Shown here: one piece after another, positions 24,716 to 34,042 of the stretch
How the letters are laid out: each line of letters starts with the position of its first letter
Numbering within the stretch: position 1 is the first letter of the stretch
Assembly: GCF_024448165.1 (NCBI RefSeq)
Contig: NZ_JAMOLN010000086.1
Coordinates: 1 to 38,974, forward strand
Direction: 5' to 3'
Length of the DNA stretch: 38,974 nucleotides
Source: Streptomyces longispororuber
Lineage (GTDB): Bacteria > Actinomycetota > Actinomycetes > Streptomycetales > Streptomycetaceae
The notes under the pieces: generated by a model
Told to the model about the DNA's origin: nothing
The model's database searches: none
Seen by the model: only the letters and a program-made list of their open reading frames with translations
Made by a program: the position numbers and the translations under genes

Positions 24716-27003
24716 GAGGCTTCAGTGGCGTCCAGGGCCAGGAGAACCTCCTGATGAGCCGTCTCGGCCTCGCGCAGATCCTCTTCGTACTCGCCGGGAC
24801 GTTCGGCGACGAGGTCGCGCAGGAGCCGCAGAACGCGTTCCAGCACGGGGAGCGCGTCCGCGGGGCGGTCCTGGTCCATCAACAGCGCGCTCTGGTAGTG
24901 GAGTTCGGCGGCTTCATTGGGTCTGTCGTTCAAGCGCGCACACAGCGCTGCCGAGGCCTCCAGTATCTGAATGCTCTCAGCTGTGTCGTCCAGTGACACG
25001 GCGAGGTTGTGATGGGCGCGGACCGCCATCTCCAGGCTCCACCGCTCGTCGGCGCCATCGAATTCCTCCACCGCCTTGCGCAGGGCCGCGATGGATTCAT
25101 CGACCCGGCCGACCTCCCTCAGCGCATTGCTGAGGTTCGCGTGGGCGAGACCTGCGACTCTGCGGTTGGTGAGAACCAGGTGCTCCCCGGCCTCTTCCAG
25201 TGCCACGACGGCTTCGTCGAACCGGTCCGCGTGGTGCAGACAGGTGCCGAGGTTCAGCAGGGCACAACCCAGAAAGTGCCGGTTGGTGAGAATCCCGAGG
25301 TCGGATGCGTCATGGTCCGCCGCACCAAGGAGCGCGACGGATCGACGGTAGGCCTCCAGCGCTTCGTCCGTCCTTCCGTCCAGTTTGGCGAGCAGATCCG
25401 CGAGTGCCCGACAGGCCAGTCCCTCCCCCGGCCCGTCGCCGATGGACTGCGCCACGTCCATGGCCTCGCGAGCCGCGTCCATGCCCCGGTCGTGCTCCGC
25501 CGTGGCGTGGCAGGCGAAGGCGACCCGGCGGCGACACCGACCGAATCCGGCCAGGTCTCCCGCCCTGTGCGCGGCCTCCGCGGCGACCTGCGCGCTGTCC
25601 ACGGCGTCCTTGTTGTAGCCGTAGAAACCCTGAAAGGCGTCCAGCGCAATCACGAGACCGACGGCGACATCGGCCCGTCCGCACTCGGCGGCCTGTCGGA
25701 CGGCCCCCAACAGGTTCTCCCGCTCGGATTCCAGCCACGCCACGGCGGCCGGCCGGCCAACAAATCCGTGCGGCCGGACACCGGCCGACTCCATCACGTA
25801 CGTGTCCGCACACTCCGCCCGCTCCACGTAGTGCTCCAGCAGCCTGTCGTGCGCCTCGCCGGAGGCGGCGTCGGCCGCGGCGAGGCCCTCGGCGTACGAG
25901 CGCACGAGGTCGTGCATCCGCCAGCGGCCCCACGCCGGGCCGCTGCTCACCAGGTGCGCACGAGCGAGTCCGAGGAGCAGCCGCTCCGCCTCCCCCGCAC
26001 CGATGCCGGCGAGTACTGCCGCGCACTCCGTGGACACGTCGGGGCCGGGGTTCAGCGAGAGGCGCCGCAGCAGCGTCCGGGAGGCGGTGTCGAGATGCCG
26101 GTACGAGAGCTCGAAGACCGTACGGACGGCACGGTTCTCACGGCTGAGCACGTCGAGCCGGGGGGCTTCTCGTAGCGCCCGGGCCATCGTGGACGACGGA
26201 CGCGTCGGGATGTCGGCGAGGTGCGCGGCGACGATCTGGAGGGCCAGCGGCAGATACCCGCAGAGGGAGGCGATCTCGAGAGCCGCCTCCGGGTCGTCGT
26301 CCACCCGGGCGTCATCGGCGCCGCGCGCCTGTCGCAGGGTGCGCCGGAGCAGTTCCACGGCGTCGTCGGGTGACAGGACGTCCAGGTCGTGCAGACGCGC
26401 GCCGATGTCGAGGGTGTGCCGGGAGGTCACCAGGGTCCGGCACTGCCCGTCACCGGGCAGGAGCGGTCGAACCTGCTCGGCGCTGGACGCGTTGTCGAGG
26501 ACGACCAGGATGCGTTGCCCCCGGTCCGCGTACGCGGCCAGGACCGACCGGTACAGCAGGGCTCGCTCCGACAGCCCCGGCGGGATGACGTCCGCGGACA
26601 CGCCCAGCGCGCCGAGCAGGTTCTGCAGCGCGTCCTCCGGTGCCACGCGCCGGTCGTTGTCGTAACCGAAGAGGTCGACGAACAGGACTCCGCCGGGGAA
26701 CCACCCCGGTCTGAGGCGGACACGATGGGCGGCCTGGACCACCGCTTCCGTCTTGCCGACCCCGCCGAGCCCCGCGACGGCCGACACGAGCACCACCTCC
26801 GCGCGGTGGGCCGGGTCCAGGGCGGCGGTCAGCTGGGCGAGGAGGTCGTCGCGTCCGGTGAACGAGGGCGATCCCATGGGCAGCCCTCGGAGGGCGGACG
26901 GGCTCGCCTCGGGCAGGGCCAGAGTGATGGTGTGGCCCTGCACCACTGCGTTGCAGAAGAACCCGTCCCGAACGGTGTTGACCACCTCGCTGTCAGCCAT
27001 CAT
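24712..27003 (-). CDS. NLR-like STAND protein: NB-ARC ATPase with TPR repeats
   Basis: A 763-aa signal-transduction ATPase. Residues 13-30 (DGFFCNAVVQGHTITLAL) form a short hydrophobic V-V-Q-G motif that resembles bacterial amyloid-signalling (RHIM-like) sequences at the N-termini of actinobacterial NLR-like proteins. The NB-ARC domain follows: P-loop GLGGVGKT (78-85), Walker B ILVVLD (165-170), sensor LVTSR (191-195), GYLPLA (249-254) and an MHD-like WRMHDL (361-366). From about 430 the protein is tandem TPR (NLGTCLHHADRFDEAVVALEEAG; LSNALREVGRVDESIAALRKA). There is no SARP domain or catalytic effector. Such proteins oligomerise when the repeats sense a trigger. ATG 27003 was chosen because a promoter (see separate entry) would make it leaderless; TTG 27018 is less likely. 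Codon use is less GC-biased than the flanking glgX, hinting at transfer. Confidence 0.87.
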
Positions 27004-27006
27004 CCG

Positions 27007-27036
27007 AGTATTGGCCAACTCCCGTGCGCATGTCAG
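27007..27036 (-). promoter_or_regulatory. Predicted leaderless promoter of the NB-ARC gene
   Basis: Read on the minus strand: CTGACA (27031-27036) as -35 and AATACT (27007-27012) as -10, 18 bp apart. Transcription would start at about the A of ATG 27003. There is no Shine-Dalgarno close to the start, consistent with a leaderless message. Confidence 0.5.
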
Positions 27037-27055
27037 GGATACGTACGGGCGTCCC

Positions 27056-27481
27056 TCAGGGATCGGCGGGCCGCGGTTCGCCGCGGTACGTGCCGAAGGA
27101 CCACTTGTTGCCCTCCGGGTCCGTGATCGCGAACTCGCGGCTGCCGTAGGGCTGGTCCGTGATCGGTTGGGTGATCTTGACGCCCGCGTCGGTGAGGCGG
27201 GCGTACAGCTCGTCGACGCGGTCCGTGACGACGTAGGCGCCGAACGTGCCCGGCTGCTGGCACCACTTCTCCGGCGGGGCGTCCGGGTCGTGGGAGCCGA
27301 GCATGATGCCGCCGCCCTCGGGCCAGTCGAGCTGGGCGTGGGCGACGCGGCCCGCGTCCTCGTGAACGGCGGTGCGCAGGAAGCCGACCGTGTCGACGAG
27401 GAAGTCGATCAGGGCCGGGGCGTCGGTGGCCTGGAGGGTCGGCCACACCATGGGTTCGCGGGGGTTCTGTGGGGTGTTCAT
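27056..27481 (-). CDS. VOC (glyoxalase/bleomycin-resistance) family protein
   Basis: A 141-aa single VOC module pair: VWPTLQATDAPALIDFLVDTVGF in the first beta-alpha-beta unit and FGAYVVTDRVDELYARLTDAG, then EFAITDPEGNKWSFGTY in the second, the last being the typical C-terminal strand with the metal-position Glu/Asp. Function within VOC proteins (lyase, dioxygenase, drug binding) cannot be assigned. ATG 27481 overlaps the stop of the upstream AraC gene as ATGA, so the two are co-translated and the AraC protein probably controls this operon. Confidence 0.88.
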   Translation of the reverse strand: MNTPQNPREPMVWPTLQATDAPALIDFLVDTVGFLRTAVHEDAGRVAHAQLDWPEGGGIMLGSHDPDAPPEKWCQQPGTFGAYVVTDRVDELYARLTDAGVKITQPITDQPYGSREFAITDPEGNKWSFGTYRGEPRPADP

Positions 27482-28347
27482 GAGGTCGATTCTTCGCCGT
27501 TGCGGTGTCCCCCGGCTTGGATGTTCCGGCACTCCTCGGCGAGCCACGCCGTCGGGCTCAGGCCCGTGTACTGCTGGAACGCGCGGACCAGGTGCGAGTG
27601 GTCGCAGTAGCCGTGGTCCGCGGCGATCCGGGACAGGTCCAGGGGTGCGTCCCCCGTCACCGCCCGGACCACCGCCTCCTTCGCGTACTGGAAACGCATC
27701 AGACGGGCCGCCTGGCCGGGGCTCAGGCCGGTCTCGGCGCGGAACAGGGCCGTGAGGCGGCGCTCGCTCAGGGCGACGTGCGCGGCGAGGCCGGGCAGGG
27801 TGCCCGCGCCGCGGTGCCGGGCCAGCCAGGTCCAGGCCCCGGCGACCTCGGGACGTACACCGGCGAGCGGGTCGTCGACGTGCCGGGTCAGGTAGCGGGA
27901 CAGGTACGCGAACCGGTCGGGCCAGCCGGTCAACTCCGCGGCGCGCTCCCGCACTTCGGCCGCCGCGGCCCCGAACACGTCCGCGCCGGGGACCACGACG
28001 TGCCCGGTCAGTTCCGCCGCGGGCAGGCCCAGCAGGGCGCGGGCGGCGAGCGGGTGCACGGCGAGCTGGATGCCGCTCTCGTGCTCGGGCTGGACGATGA
28101 ACGCCGGGCTCTGGTGCAGACCGCCGACGACGATGTCGGTGCGGTGCGCGTCCGGGCCGGTGGCCTGCTCCGCGGTGGCGCCGCTGACGACCGGGCCGTC
28201 GAAGGAGAAGATCACCGTGAGGTACGGGGAGGGCAGGCCGCGGTGGAGCGCGGGGCGCAGGCCGTGGGTGCGGTAGCCGACCGCCGACACGATCGGGCCG
28301 CCGGGCCGTGGCGTCGCGCGCACGAACTCCTGGGAGCCGGTGCTCAT
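27478..28347 (-). CDS. AraC family transcriptional regulator
   Basis: A 289-aa regulator. The N-terminal ~150 residues are a sensing domain of the type with HRGLPSPYLTVIFSFDGPV and PAFIVQPEHESGIQLAVHP (DUF6597-like), which in many actinobacterial AraC proteins precedes the DNA-binding part. Residues about 185-275 hold the helix-turn-helix pair: LAAHVALSERRLTALFRAETG and RIAADHGYCDHSHLVRAFQQYTGLSPTAW. ATG 28347 has GGAGG immediately upstream. Its stop overlaps the VOC gene start, which implies they are regulated together. Confidence 0.9.
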   Translation of the reverse strand: MSTGSQEFVRATPRPGGPIVSAVGYRTHGLRPALHRGLPSPYLTVIFSFDGPVVSGATAEQATGPDAHRTDIVVGGLHQSPAFIVQPEHESGIQLAVHPLAARALLGLPAAELTGHVVVPGADVFGAAAAEVRERAAELTGWPDRFAYLSRYLTRHVDDPLAGVRPEVAGAWTWLARHRGAGTLPGLAAHVALSERRLTALFRAETGLSPGQAARLMRFQYAKEAVVRAVTGDAPLDLSRIAADHGYCDHSHLVRAFQQYTGLSPTAWLAEECRNIQAGGHRNGEESTS

Positions 28348-28380
28348 GCCTCCAGTATGCGGACCGGCCGACGGGGGCCG

Positions 28381-29022
28381 CTAGCCGAGGATCTTCCGGT
28401 CGTACCCGGCCGCCACCGCCGCCGCCCGGTCCTTCACGCCCAACTTGCCGTAGATGTGGGTGAGATGGGTCTTGACCGTGGCCTCGCTGATGAACAGCTC
28501 GCGGGCGATCTCCTTGTTCGAGGTGCCGCGGGCCACCAGGACCAGCACCTCGCGCTCCCGTGACGAGAGGGTCTCGTCGGCCGCGGGCGCGGGCGTGCGG
28601 ACCGCTGTGACCAGGCGGGACGCCACCGCGGGCGACAGGACGGTACGGCCCTGCGCGGCCGCGCGGACGGCCGTGAACAGCTCCTCGCGGGGGGCGTCCT
28701 TGAGGAGGTAGCCCGTGGCGCCCGCCTCGATCGCGGGCAGCGTGTCGGAGTCCGTGTCGTACGTGGTGAGGACCAGGACGCGGCAGCGGGCGCCGCGGCG
28801 GGCCAGCTCCTTGATGGCGTCGACACCGCCGCCGCCCGGCATCCGCAGGTCCATGAGGACGACGTCCGGGTCGAGTTCGGCGACGCGGGTGACGGCCTCG
28901 ACCCCGTTCGCCGCCTCGCCGAGGACCGTGAAACCGGTGGCGGACTCGAACATGCCGCGCAGGCCGTCCCGTACGACGGGATGGTCGTCGACGATCAGGA
29001 GGGTGATCACTGGGTCAGTCAT
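28381..29022 (-). CDS. NarL/LuxR-type response regulator
   Basis: A 213-aa two-component regulator. The receiver domain has acidic pocket D12-D13, phospho-acceptor D58 in VVLMDLRMPGG, Thr/Tyr switch in LVLTTYDTD and Lys in GYLLKDAP. The C-terminal LuxR helix-turn-helix is LSSREREVLVLVARGTSNKEIARELF...TVKTHLTHIYGKLGV. ATG 29022 lies inside the last codons of the histidine kinase gene (8-nt overlap), so translation is coupled. It is the last gene of the ATPase-permease-kinase-regulator operon and most likely controls expression of that transporter. Confidence 0.95.
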   Translation of the reverse strand: MTDPVITLLIVDDHPVVRDGLRGMFESATGFTVLGEAANGVEAVTRVAELDPDVVLMDLRMPGGGGVDAIKELARRGARCRVLVLTTYDTDSDTLPAIEAGATGYLLKDAPREELFTAVRAAAQGRTVLSPAVASRLVTAVRTPAPAADETLSSREREVLVLVARGTSNKEIARELFISEATVKTHLTHIYGKLGVKDRAAAVAAGYDRKILG

Positions 29023-30334
29023 GGCGCACCAACGGTACGCGAGCCGAGATCGCGGTGCCGCCGCCCGGTTCCGACTCGACGGTGACGGCGCCGGCCAGGC
29101 GCTCGGCGCGGGCCCGCATGCCGTCGAGGCCGAACCCGCCGGTGCCGGTCCTGGCGGGCATGGCGAAGGGGTCGAAGCCGCGGCCGTCGTCGCGCACGTC
29201 GAGGGTGACCTCGCCCGCCATGAAGGAGAGGGTGACGCCGAGGCGGGTGGCGTGCGCGTGCCGGGCCGCGTTGGACAGGGCCTCCTCCGTGATGCGCAGG
29301 AGCGTCGCCTCGATCTCGTCGTGGAGGGGTTCCGCGTGGCCGGTGAGCGTGAAGTCGGCGCGGACGCCGGTGCGGTCCGACCAGTCGGCGACGGTCTTCT
29401 TCAGTGCCTCCTGGAGGCTGGCGTCGGCCAGCGCCGTCGGGGACAGGTTGTGGACGGAGCGGCGGGCCTCGCCGAGGCTGTGCCGGGCCAGGTCCGAGGC
29501 GCGGTCGAGGTGCTCGCGGGCGATCCGGAGGGTGGGCGCGCTCGCGACGACCTGGAGCTGGGCGATGATCCCGGTCAGGCCCTGCGCGATGGTGTCGTGG
29601 ATCTCGGCGGCGAGCCGCCGGCGTTCGTCGGCGACGCCCGCCTCCCGCGCCTGGAGCAGGAGTTGGGCGTGGAGCTGGGCGTTCTCGTCGATGGCCGCCT
29701 TGAGCGCCTCGTTGGTACGGGCCAGTTCGCGGATGGTGCGGGCCTGGACGCGGGCGCGCTCCTGCTCCTTCTCCTGGAGGTGGCCGGTGACGATCACGAA
29801 GACCATGTTGGCGACGATCAGTCCGCCGAACACGGCCCAGCCGACGGCGCCGTGGGGCGGCAGTCCGCCGCCCTGGGCGCCCGCCACGATGACGACGGAC
29901 CCCAGGATGCCGGCCTTCTGCAGCCGGCCGGGCAGCAGCCGGTCCGCGTCGAAGTAGCCGACGGCGCCGAAGAACGCGAAGAACGGGTTGATCCAGGTGA
30001 CCCAGAAGGCGATCGCCCAGCGCGCCCAGTAGAAGCAGGCGCTCACGGCGGACGGCTTGGGCCGGCCGCTCTCCCCCCGGCCCCACCACAGCTGGAGGAC
30101 GAGGGCGAGGGCGCTGAGGGAGCCGAGGAGGTACCAGTCCGTGGCGTCCATGCCGACGACGTCGCCGGTGGCGGCGGCCAGCACCAGACCGACCGCGAGC
30201 AGGACGTACGGGCCGTACCGGTGGACGACGCGCCAGGGATCCTCGGCGGCTTCCGCGGCGTCGGCGGCCGCACGGTCGAGCAGGGGATCCGTGGTCATGA
30301 CCTCAGTCTGGGGCATCGCGGGCACGGCGCTCAC
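29015..30334 (-). CDS. Sensor histidine kinase (HisKA_3 type)
   Basis: A 439-aa membrane kinase. About five hydrophobic segments lie between residues 43 and 195 (YVLLAVGLVLAAATG; WYLLGSLSALALVLQLWW; GSVVIVAGAQ; AVFGGLIVANMVFVIVTG), followed by a coiled coil (QEKEQERARVQARTIRELA). The dimerisation/phosphoacceptor segment is RRLAAEIHDTIAQGLTGII with H246, the DesK/NarX-type signature. The HATPase domain has EEALSNAARHAHA (N box), VRDDGRGFDP (G1) and TGGFGLDGMRARAERLAG (G2). There is no periplasmic sensor domain, so it probably senses the membrane or the transporter itself, as in BceS/LiaS-like pairs. GTG 30334 has GGGAG 7 nt upstream and starts 3 nt after the permease stop. Confidence 0.94.
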   Translation of the reverse strand: MSAVPAMPQTEVMTTDPLLDRAAADAAEAAEDPWRVVHRYGPYVLLAVGLVLAAATGDVVGMDATDWYLLGSLSALALVLQLWWGRGESGRPKPSAVSACFYWARWAIAFWVTWINPFFAFFGAVGYFDADRLLPGRLQKAGILGSVVIVAGAQGGGLPPHGAVGWAVFGGLIVANMVFVIVTGHLQEKEQERARVQARTIRELARTNEALKAAIDENAQLHAQLLLQAREAGVADERRRLAAEIHDTIAQGLTGIIAQLQVVASAPTLRIAREHLDRASDLARHSLGEARRSVHNLSPTALADASLQEALKKTVADWSDRTGVRADFTLTGHAEPLHDEIEATLLRITEEALSNAARHAHATRLGVTLSFMAGEVTLDVRDDGRGFDPFAMPARTGTGGFGLDGMRARAERLAGAVTVESEPGGGTAISARVPLVRHD

Positions 30335-30337
30335 GGG

Positions 30338-31117
30338 TCACTCCCAGCGGAACCAGCGGGCGGCGGCGCCGGTCAGGGCCACGGCCCAGACGGCGAGCAC
30401 CACGAGGTGCGACCAGGCCGGCCAGTCGCCCGCCGCCGCCTGGTTGAGGGCCTGCGCGGCGGCACCGAACGGGGTCAGTTCGACGATGTGGGCGAGCGCG
30501 TCCGGCATCGCCTGCACCGGCAGCCAGACGCCCGCGCAGAACATCGCGGGGAAGAAGACGACCGAGCCGATCGCGTTGGAGATCTTCGTCGTACGGGCCC
30601 GGGAGGCGATCAGCGCGCCGAGGGCGAGGGCGACGACGACGGACAGCAGCAGGGCGAGCAGATAGCCGGCGATCTGGCGCGGCAGCGCCACGTCGAAGGC
30701 GATCCGGCCGACGGCGAGACAGACCGCGACCGAGACGAGGACGGCCACGCCGTGGATGCCCATCTGCGCGCCGAGGACCGCCGCCGGCCGCACCGGGGTG
30801 GTCGACATGCGGCGCAGGATGCCGCGCTCGCGGTAGCCGGTGATGATCGGCGGCATCGACTGGATGCCGCCCGCGATCATGCCGAGCAGCACGGTGACGG
30901 GGACGTACGCGTCGACGAGCCGGATGCCGCCGAGTCCGGCGTCGGTCTCCCGGAAGGACGGGATGGAGCCGAGGATCACGAGCAGCAGGACGGGGAAGAG
31001 CAGGATGCCGATCAGGCTGCCGGCCTCGCGCCGGAAGAGCGTGAACTCGGCCTTGAGGACGGCCCGGTTGACGGGTGCGGACGGGGTGGTCGCCGAGGTG
31101 GCGGTGGCGGTGCTCAT
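30338..31117 (-). CDS. ABC-2 type transporter permease (DrrB-like)
   Basis: A 259-aa membrane subunit with about six transmembrane segments, including LIGILLFPVLLLVILG, VTVLLGMIAGGIQSM, VAVLVSVAVCLAVG, YLLALLLSVVVALALGALIA and VVFFPAMFCAGVWLPV. The FFPAMFCAGVWLPVQAMP block is typical of ABC-2 permeases. With the ATPase next door it forms a DrrAB-like exporter, a group that moves antibiotics or lipids outward. ATG 31117 overlaps the ATPase stop as ATGA. Kinase and regulator genes follow directly, so the operon senses and exports. Confidence 0.92.
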   Translation of the reverse strand: MSTATATSATTPSAPVNRAVLKAEFTLFRREAGSLIGILLFPVLLLVILGSIPSFRETDAGLGGIRLVDAYVPVTVLLGMIAGGIQSMPPIITGYRERGILRRMSTTPVRPAAVLGAQMGIHGVAVLVSVAVCLAVGRIAFDVALPRQIAGYLLALLLSVVVALALGALIASRARTTKISNAIGSVVFFPAMFCAGVWLPVQAMPDALAHIVELTPFGAAAQALNQAAAGDWPAWSHLVVLAVWAVALTGAAARWFRWE

Positions 31118-32034
31118 GACTGTCCGGCTCCCGTCAGGTCGAGGAACGCGTCGTCCAGCGTGGCGTCGGAGACGCGGAGCTGGTGCGCGGTGATGTGGTG
31201 GCGGGCGAGCAGCGTGAGGACCGCGTTGACGGTCTCGTCGCCGCCGGTGAGGGTCACCCGGCCGTCCTTGTGCGCCGTGGAGGCGAGGCCCGGCAGGGCG
31301 GCGAGCTCCTGGTCGTCGAGCGGCGCGGACGGGGTGAACGAGATGACGGTGGCGCCGGCGGCCTGCCGGATCAGCCCCGACGGGGTGTCGAGGGCGGCGA
31401 CCCGCCCCTTGTCGATCACGGCGATCCGGTCGCAGAGCCGCTGCGCCTCCTCCATGAAGTGCGTGACGAGGAGGACGGTCACACCACGGTCCCGTACGTC
31501 CTCGATGAGCTGCCACGTGTCGCGGCGGGCGCGCGGGTCGAGCCCGGTGGTCAGCTCGTCGAGGACGACGACGCGCGGGTTGCCGACGAGCGCGAGCGCG
31601 ATGAACAGGCGCTGCTTCTGGCCGCCGCTGAGCTTGGCGAAGCGGGTACCGAGCTTCTCCTCCAGGCGCAGCCGCCCGGCGAGCGGCCGCCAGTCGAGCG
31701 GGTCCGGGTAGAACGACGCGTACAGCTCCAGGGCCTCCCGGACGGTCAGCTTCGGCTGGATCTCGCTCTCCTGGAGCTGGGCGCCGAGGAGGCCGGTGAC
31801 CTGCGCGTGATCGCGTACGGGGTCGAGTCCGGCGACCCGGATCCGGCCCGCGTCGGGCGTCCGCAGGCCCTCGACGCACTCGACGGTGGTGGTCTTCCCC
31901 GCGCCGTTCGGCCCGAGGATCCCGAAGATCTCCCCCTCGTCGACGGTGAACGAGACGTCGTCGACGACGGCCCGGCCCGCGTAGCTCTTGCGCAGGCCCG
32001 CGACCTCGATCAGCGGTGCTGGTGTGGTGGTCAT
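31114..32034 (-). CDS. ABC transporter ATP-binding protein (DrrA-like)
   Basis: A 306-aa ATPase. Walker A GPNGAGKTTT (41-50), Q-loop LLGAQLQESEI, signature LSGGQKQRLFIAL, Walker B VVVLDELTTGLDP and H-loop LLVTHFMEEAQ are all intact. The ~75-residue C-terminal domain after the ATPase core (DDQELAALPGL...LDDAFLDLTGAG) is the extension found in DrrA-type proteins. ATG 32034 is the first gene of a four-gene coupled operon with permease, histidine kinase and response regulator. It is divergent from the heterodimeric ABC exporter operon, with 166 bp between. Confidence 0.94.
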   Translation of the reverse strand: MTTTPAPLIEVAGLRKSYAGRAVVDDVSFTVDEGEIFGILGPNGAGKTTTVECVEGLRTPDAGRIRVAGLDPVRDHAQVTGLLGAQLQESEIQPKLTVREALELYASFYPDPLDWRPLAGRLRLEEKLGTRFAKLSGGQKQRLFIALALVGNPRVVVLDELTTGLDPRARRDTWQLIEDVRDRGVTVLLVTHFMEEAQRLCDRIAVIDKGRVAALDTPSGLIRQAAGATVISFTPSAPLDDQELAALPGLASTAHKDGRVTLTGGDETVNAVLTLLARHHITAHQLRVSDATLDDAFLDLTGAGQS

Positions 32035-32093
32035 GGGTCAAGCGTCGCCGCGCGGGGGCGTCCCGGGCATCGCCCATCGCGCTCGAAGGGGGA

Positions 32094-32109
32094 TCAGCCG
32101 ATCGGTTGA
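32094..32109. promoter_or_regulatory. 16-bp near-perfect palindrome between two ABC operons
   Basis: TCAGCCGATCGGTTGA, with the core CCGATCGG and arms TCA/TGA; only one base pair breaks the symmetry. It lies 60 bp from the DrrA-like start and 92 bp from the exporter start in the divergent region. A dimeric regulator, for example the NarL-type protein of the adjacent operon, could bind here and affect both operons. Confidence 0.45.
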
Positions 32110-32169
32110 CCGCCGGTACGACCCCGGGGCCCGCAGCCGGGCCGTCCCGCGGCCGAAACCCGGTGGGCG

Positions 32170-32193
32170 TTGTCAGTGCCGAACCGTAGTCTC
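32170..32193 (+). promoter_or_regulatory. Tentative promoter of the ABC exporter operon
   Basis: TTGTCA at 32170-32175 and TAGTCT at 32188-32193 lie 8 bp before the ATG at 32201, which would make the message leaderless. The spacer of 12 bp is too short for a normal sigma-70 promoter, so only the -10 is plausible. No Shine-Dalgarno is seen before 32201. Confidence 0.25.
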
Positions 32194-32200
32194 ACCCCTG

Positions 32201-34042
32201 ATGCCCACTACACCTTCCCCCACCACGGAGACCGGCCGGAGCGACGGCAAGGATCAACTCGCGTCCCCCGCACGGCAGTCGGCCGTGCGCACGCTGCTGC
32301 GGCTGTGGCCGTACGTACGGCCCGTGCGGGCCCGCTGGGCGGGCGCCGCCGCGGTGGCCGTGCTCGCGTCGTGCCTGGCGCTGGTCTTCCCGCTGGTCCT
32401 GAAGTGGATCGTGGACGGTCCGGTCACCGACCGGGATCCGGGCGGGGTGTGGCTCGGGGCGGGGGTGCTGCTCGCGCTCGGGATCGCGGAGGCGCTCCTG
32501 TTCGGGCTGCGGCGCTGGCTGGTCGCGCGCCCGCTGGCCGGGGTGGAGGCGGCGATGCGGGCCGATCTGTACCGGCACCTGCAGCGGCTCCCGGTGGCGT
32601 TCCACGACAAGTGGGCGTCGGGGCAGCTCCTGTCGCGCGGGACGACGGACCTGATGGTGGTCCGGATGTTCCTCGCCTTCCCGCTGACGTTCCTGATCGT
32701 GAACGGGGTGACGATCGCGGCCGGTCTGACCGTGCTCGTCGTCCAGGACTGGGGCCTCGGCCTGGTGCTGCTCGCGCCGGCGGTGCCGTTGATCGCGGTC
32801 TGCTACCGGTTCGAGCACGGGTACGCGGGGGCGTCGCGGCGGGCGCAGGACCAGGTCGGCGATCTGACGACGGTCGTCGAGGAGTCGGTGCTCGGCATCC
32901 GCATCATCAAGGGCTTCGGCCGGCACCGCAGCCAGGCCCGCGCGTTCCGCGAGCTGTCGGGCAGGCTGCGCGGCACGGAGCTGGCGAAGGCGCGGCTGCT
33001 CGCCGGGATCCTGGCCGTCATCACGCTGCTTCCGGAGGTGGCGCTCGGCGCGGCCCTGGTCCTCGGCACGGTCCAGGTCGCCGACGGGAAGCTGACCGCG
33101 GGCACGCTGGTCGCGTTCCTGTCGACGGCGCTCGCGCTGCGCTGGCCCATCGAGTCCATCGGCTTCCTGCTCGCGATGAGCCAGGAGGCGGCGACCGCCA
33201 CCCGCCGCTACTTCGAGGTGCTCGACGCCGAGGAGGAGGACCCGCGGGTCCGGGCCGACAGCGGTGAACCGGGCCGGGACGGACTGCGGTTCGACGGCGT
33301 CGAGTTCCGTTACCCGGACGCGGCGCAGGGCTCCGTGCCGACGCTGCGCCACATCGACCTGCACATCCGCTCCGGCGAGACGCTGGCGCTGGTCGGCGCC
33401 ACCGGCAGCGGCAAGACGACGCTGACCGCGCTCGTGCCGCGGCTGTACGACGTGACGGCGGGGCGCATCACGCTGGACGGCCGGGACATCACGGCGATGC
33501 CGCGCGACGAGCTGCGCACGCTGGTGTCCATGGCGTTCGAGGAACCGACCCTGTTCTCCGCGTCGGTCGCGGAGAACGTGCTGATGGGCGCGGCCGCCGA
33601 CACCGCCGGGCGGCCCGGGGCGCTGGCGCGGGCGCTCGGCGTCGCGCAGGCCGACTTCGTGCAGCGGCTGCCGGCCGGTGCGGACACCGAGGTCGGCGAG
33701 CAGGGGCTGAGCCTGTCGGGCGGCCAGCGCCAGCGGCTCGCGCTGGCCCGTTCCGTCGTCGGCGCGCCGCGCTATCTGGTGCTCGACGACCCGCTGTCCG
33801 CGCTCGACGTGCACACGGAGGCGGCCGTGGAGGCGGCGCTGCGCCGGGTCCTCGCCGACAGCACGGCGCTGGTGGTCGCGCACCGGCCGTCCACGGTGCT
33901 GCTCGCGGACCGCGTCGCGCTGCTCTCGCAGGGGCGGATCGCAGCGGTCGGCACCCATCACGAACTGCTGCGGACGAACGCCGAGTACCGGCATCTGATG
34001 TCCGGCGACGAGGCGGAGACGGAAGAGGCGGGGGACCGATGA
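32201..34042 (+). CDS. Heterodimeric ABC exporter subunit 1 (degenerate Walker B)
   Basis: A 613-aa half-transporter: a six-helix type IV exporter domain (residues about 30-330) and an ATPase domain. Walker A is GATGSGKTT (399-407) and the signature LSGGQRQ (505-511) is canonical. The Walker B region reads YLVLDDPLSALD, so the catalytic Glu after D529 is Asp (D530). The Q-loop Gln is replaced too (SMAFEEPTLF). H-loop LVVAHRPS is intact. This fits the non-hydrolysing site of heterodimers such as TM287/288 or BmrCD. ATG 32201 starts after the divergent promoter region, and the gene overlaps its partner in ATGA. Substrates of such pumps range from drugs to lipids; not predictable here. Confidence 0.93.
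   Translation: MPTTPSPTTETGRSDGKDQLASPARQSAVRTLLRLWPYVRPVRARWAGAAAVAVLASCLALVFPLVLKWIVDGPVTDRDPGGVWLGAGVLLALGIAEALLFGLRRWLVARPLAGVEAAMRADLYRHLQRLPVAFHDKWASGQLLSRGTTDLMVVRMFLAFPLTFLIVNGVTIAAGLTVLVVQDWGLGLVLLAPAVPLIAVCYRFEHGYAGASRRAQDQVGDLTTVVEESVLGIRIIKGFGRHRSQARAFRELSGRLRGTELAKARLLAGILAVITLLPEVALGAALVLGTVQVADGKLTAGTLVAFLSTALALRWPIESIGFLLAMSQEAATATRRYFEVLDAEEEDPRVRADSGEPGRDGLRFDGVEFRYPDAAQGSVPTLRHIDLHIRSGETLALVGATGSGKTTLTALVPRLYDVTAGRITLDGRDITAMPRDELRTLVSMAFEEPTLFSASVAENVLMGAAADTAGRPGALARALGVAQADFVQRLPAGADTEVGEQGLSLSGGQRQRLALARSVVGAPRYLVLDDPLSALDVHTEAAVEAALRRVLADSTALVVAHRPSTVLLADRVALLSQGRIAAVGTHHELLRTNAEYRHLMSGDEAETEEAGDR

Noticed and set aside
28715..31711. A 998-codon open frame on the plus strand, opposite the kinase and transporter genes
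   Set aside because: Arg/Gly/Asp/Val-rich composition without domains; it is the antisense reflection of four well-supported coupled genes in GC-rich DNA.
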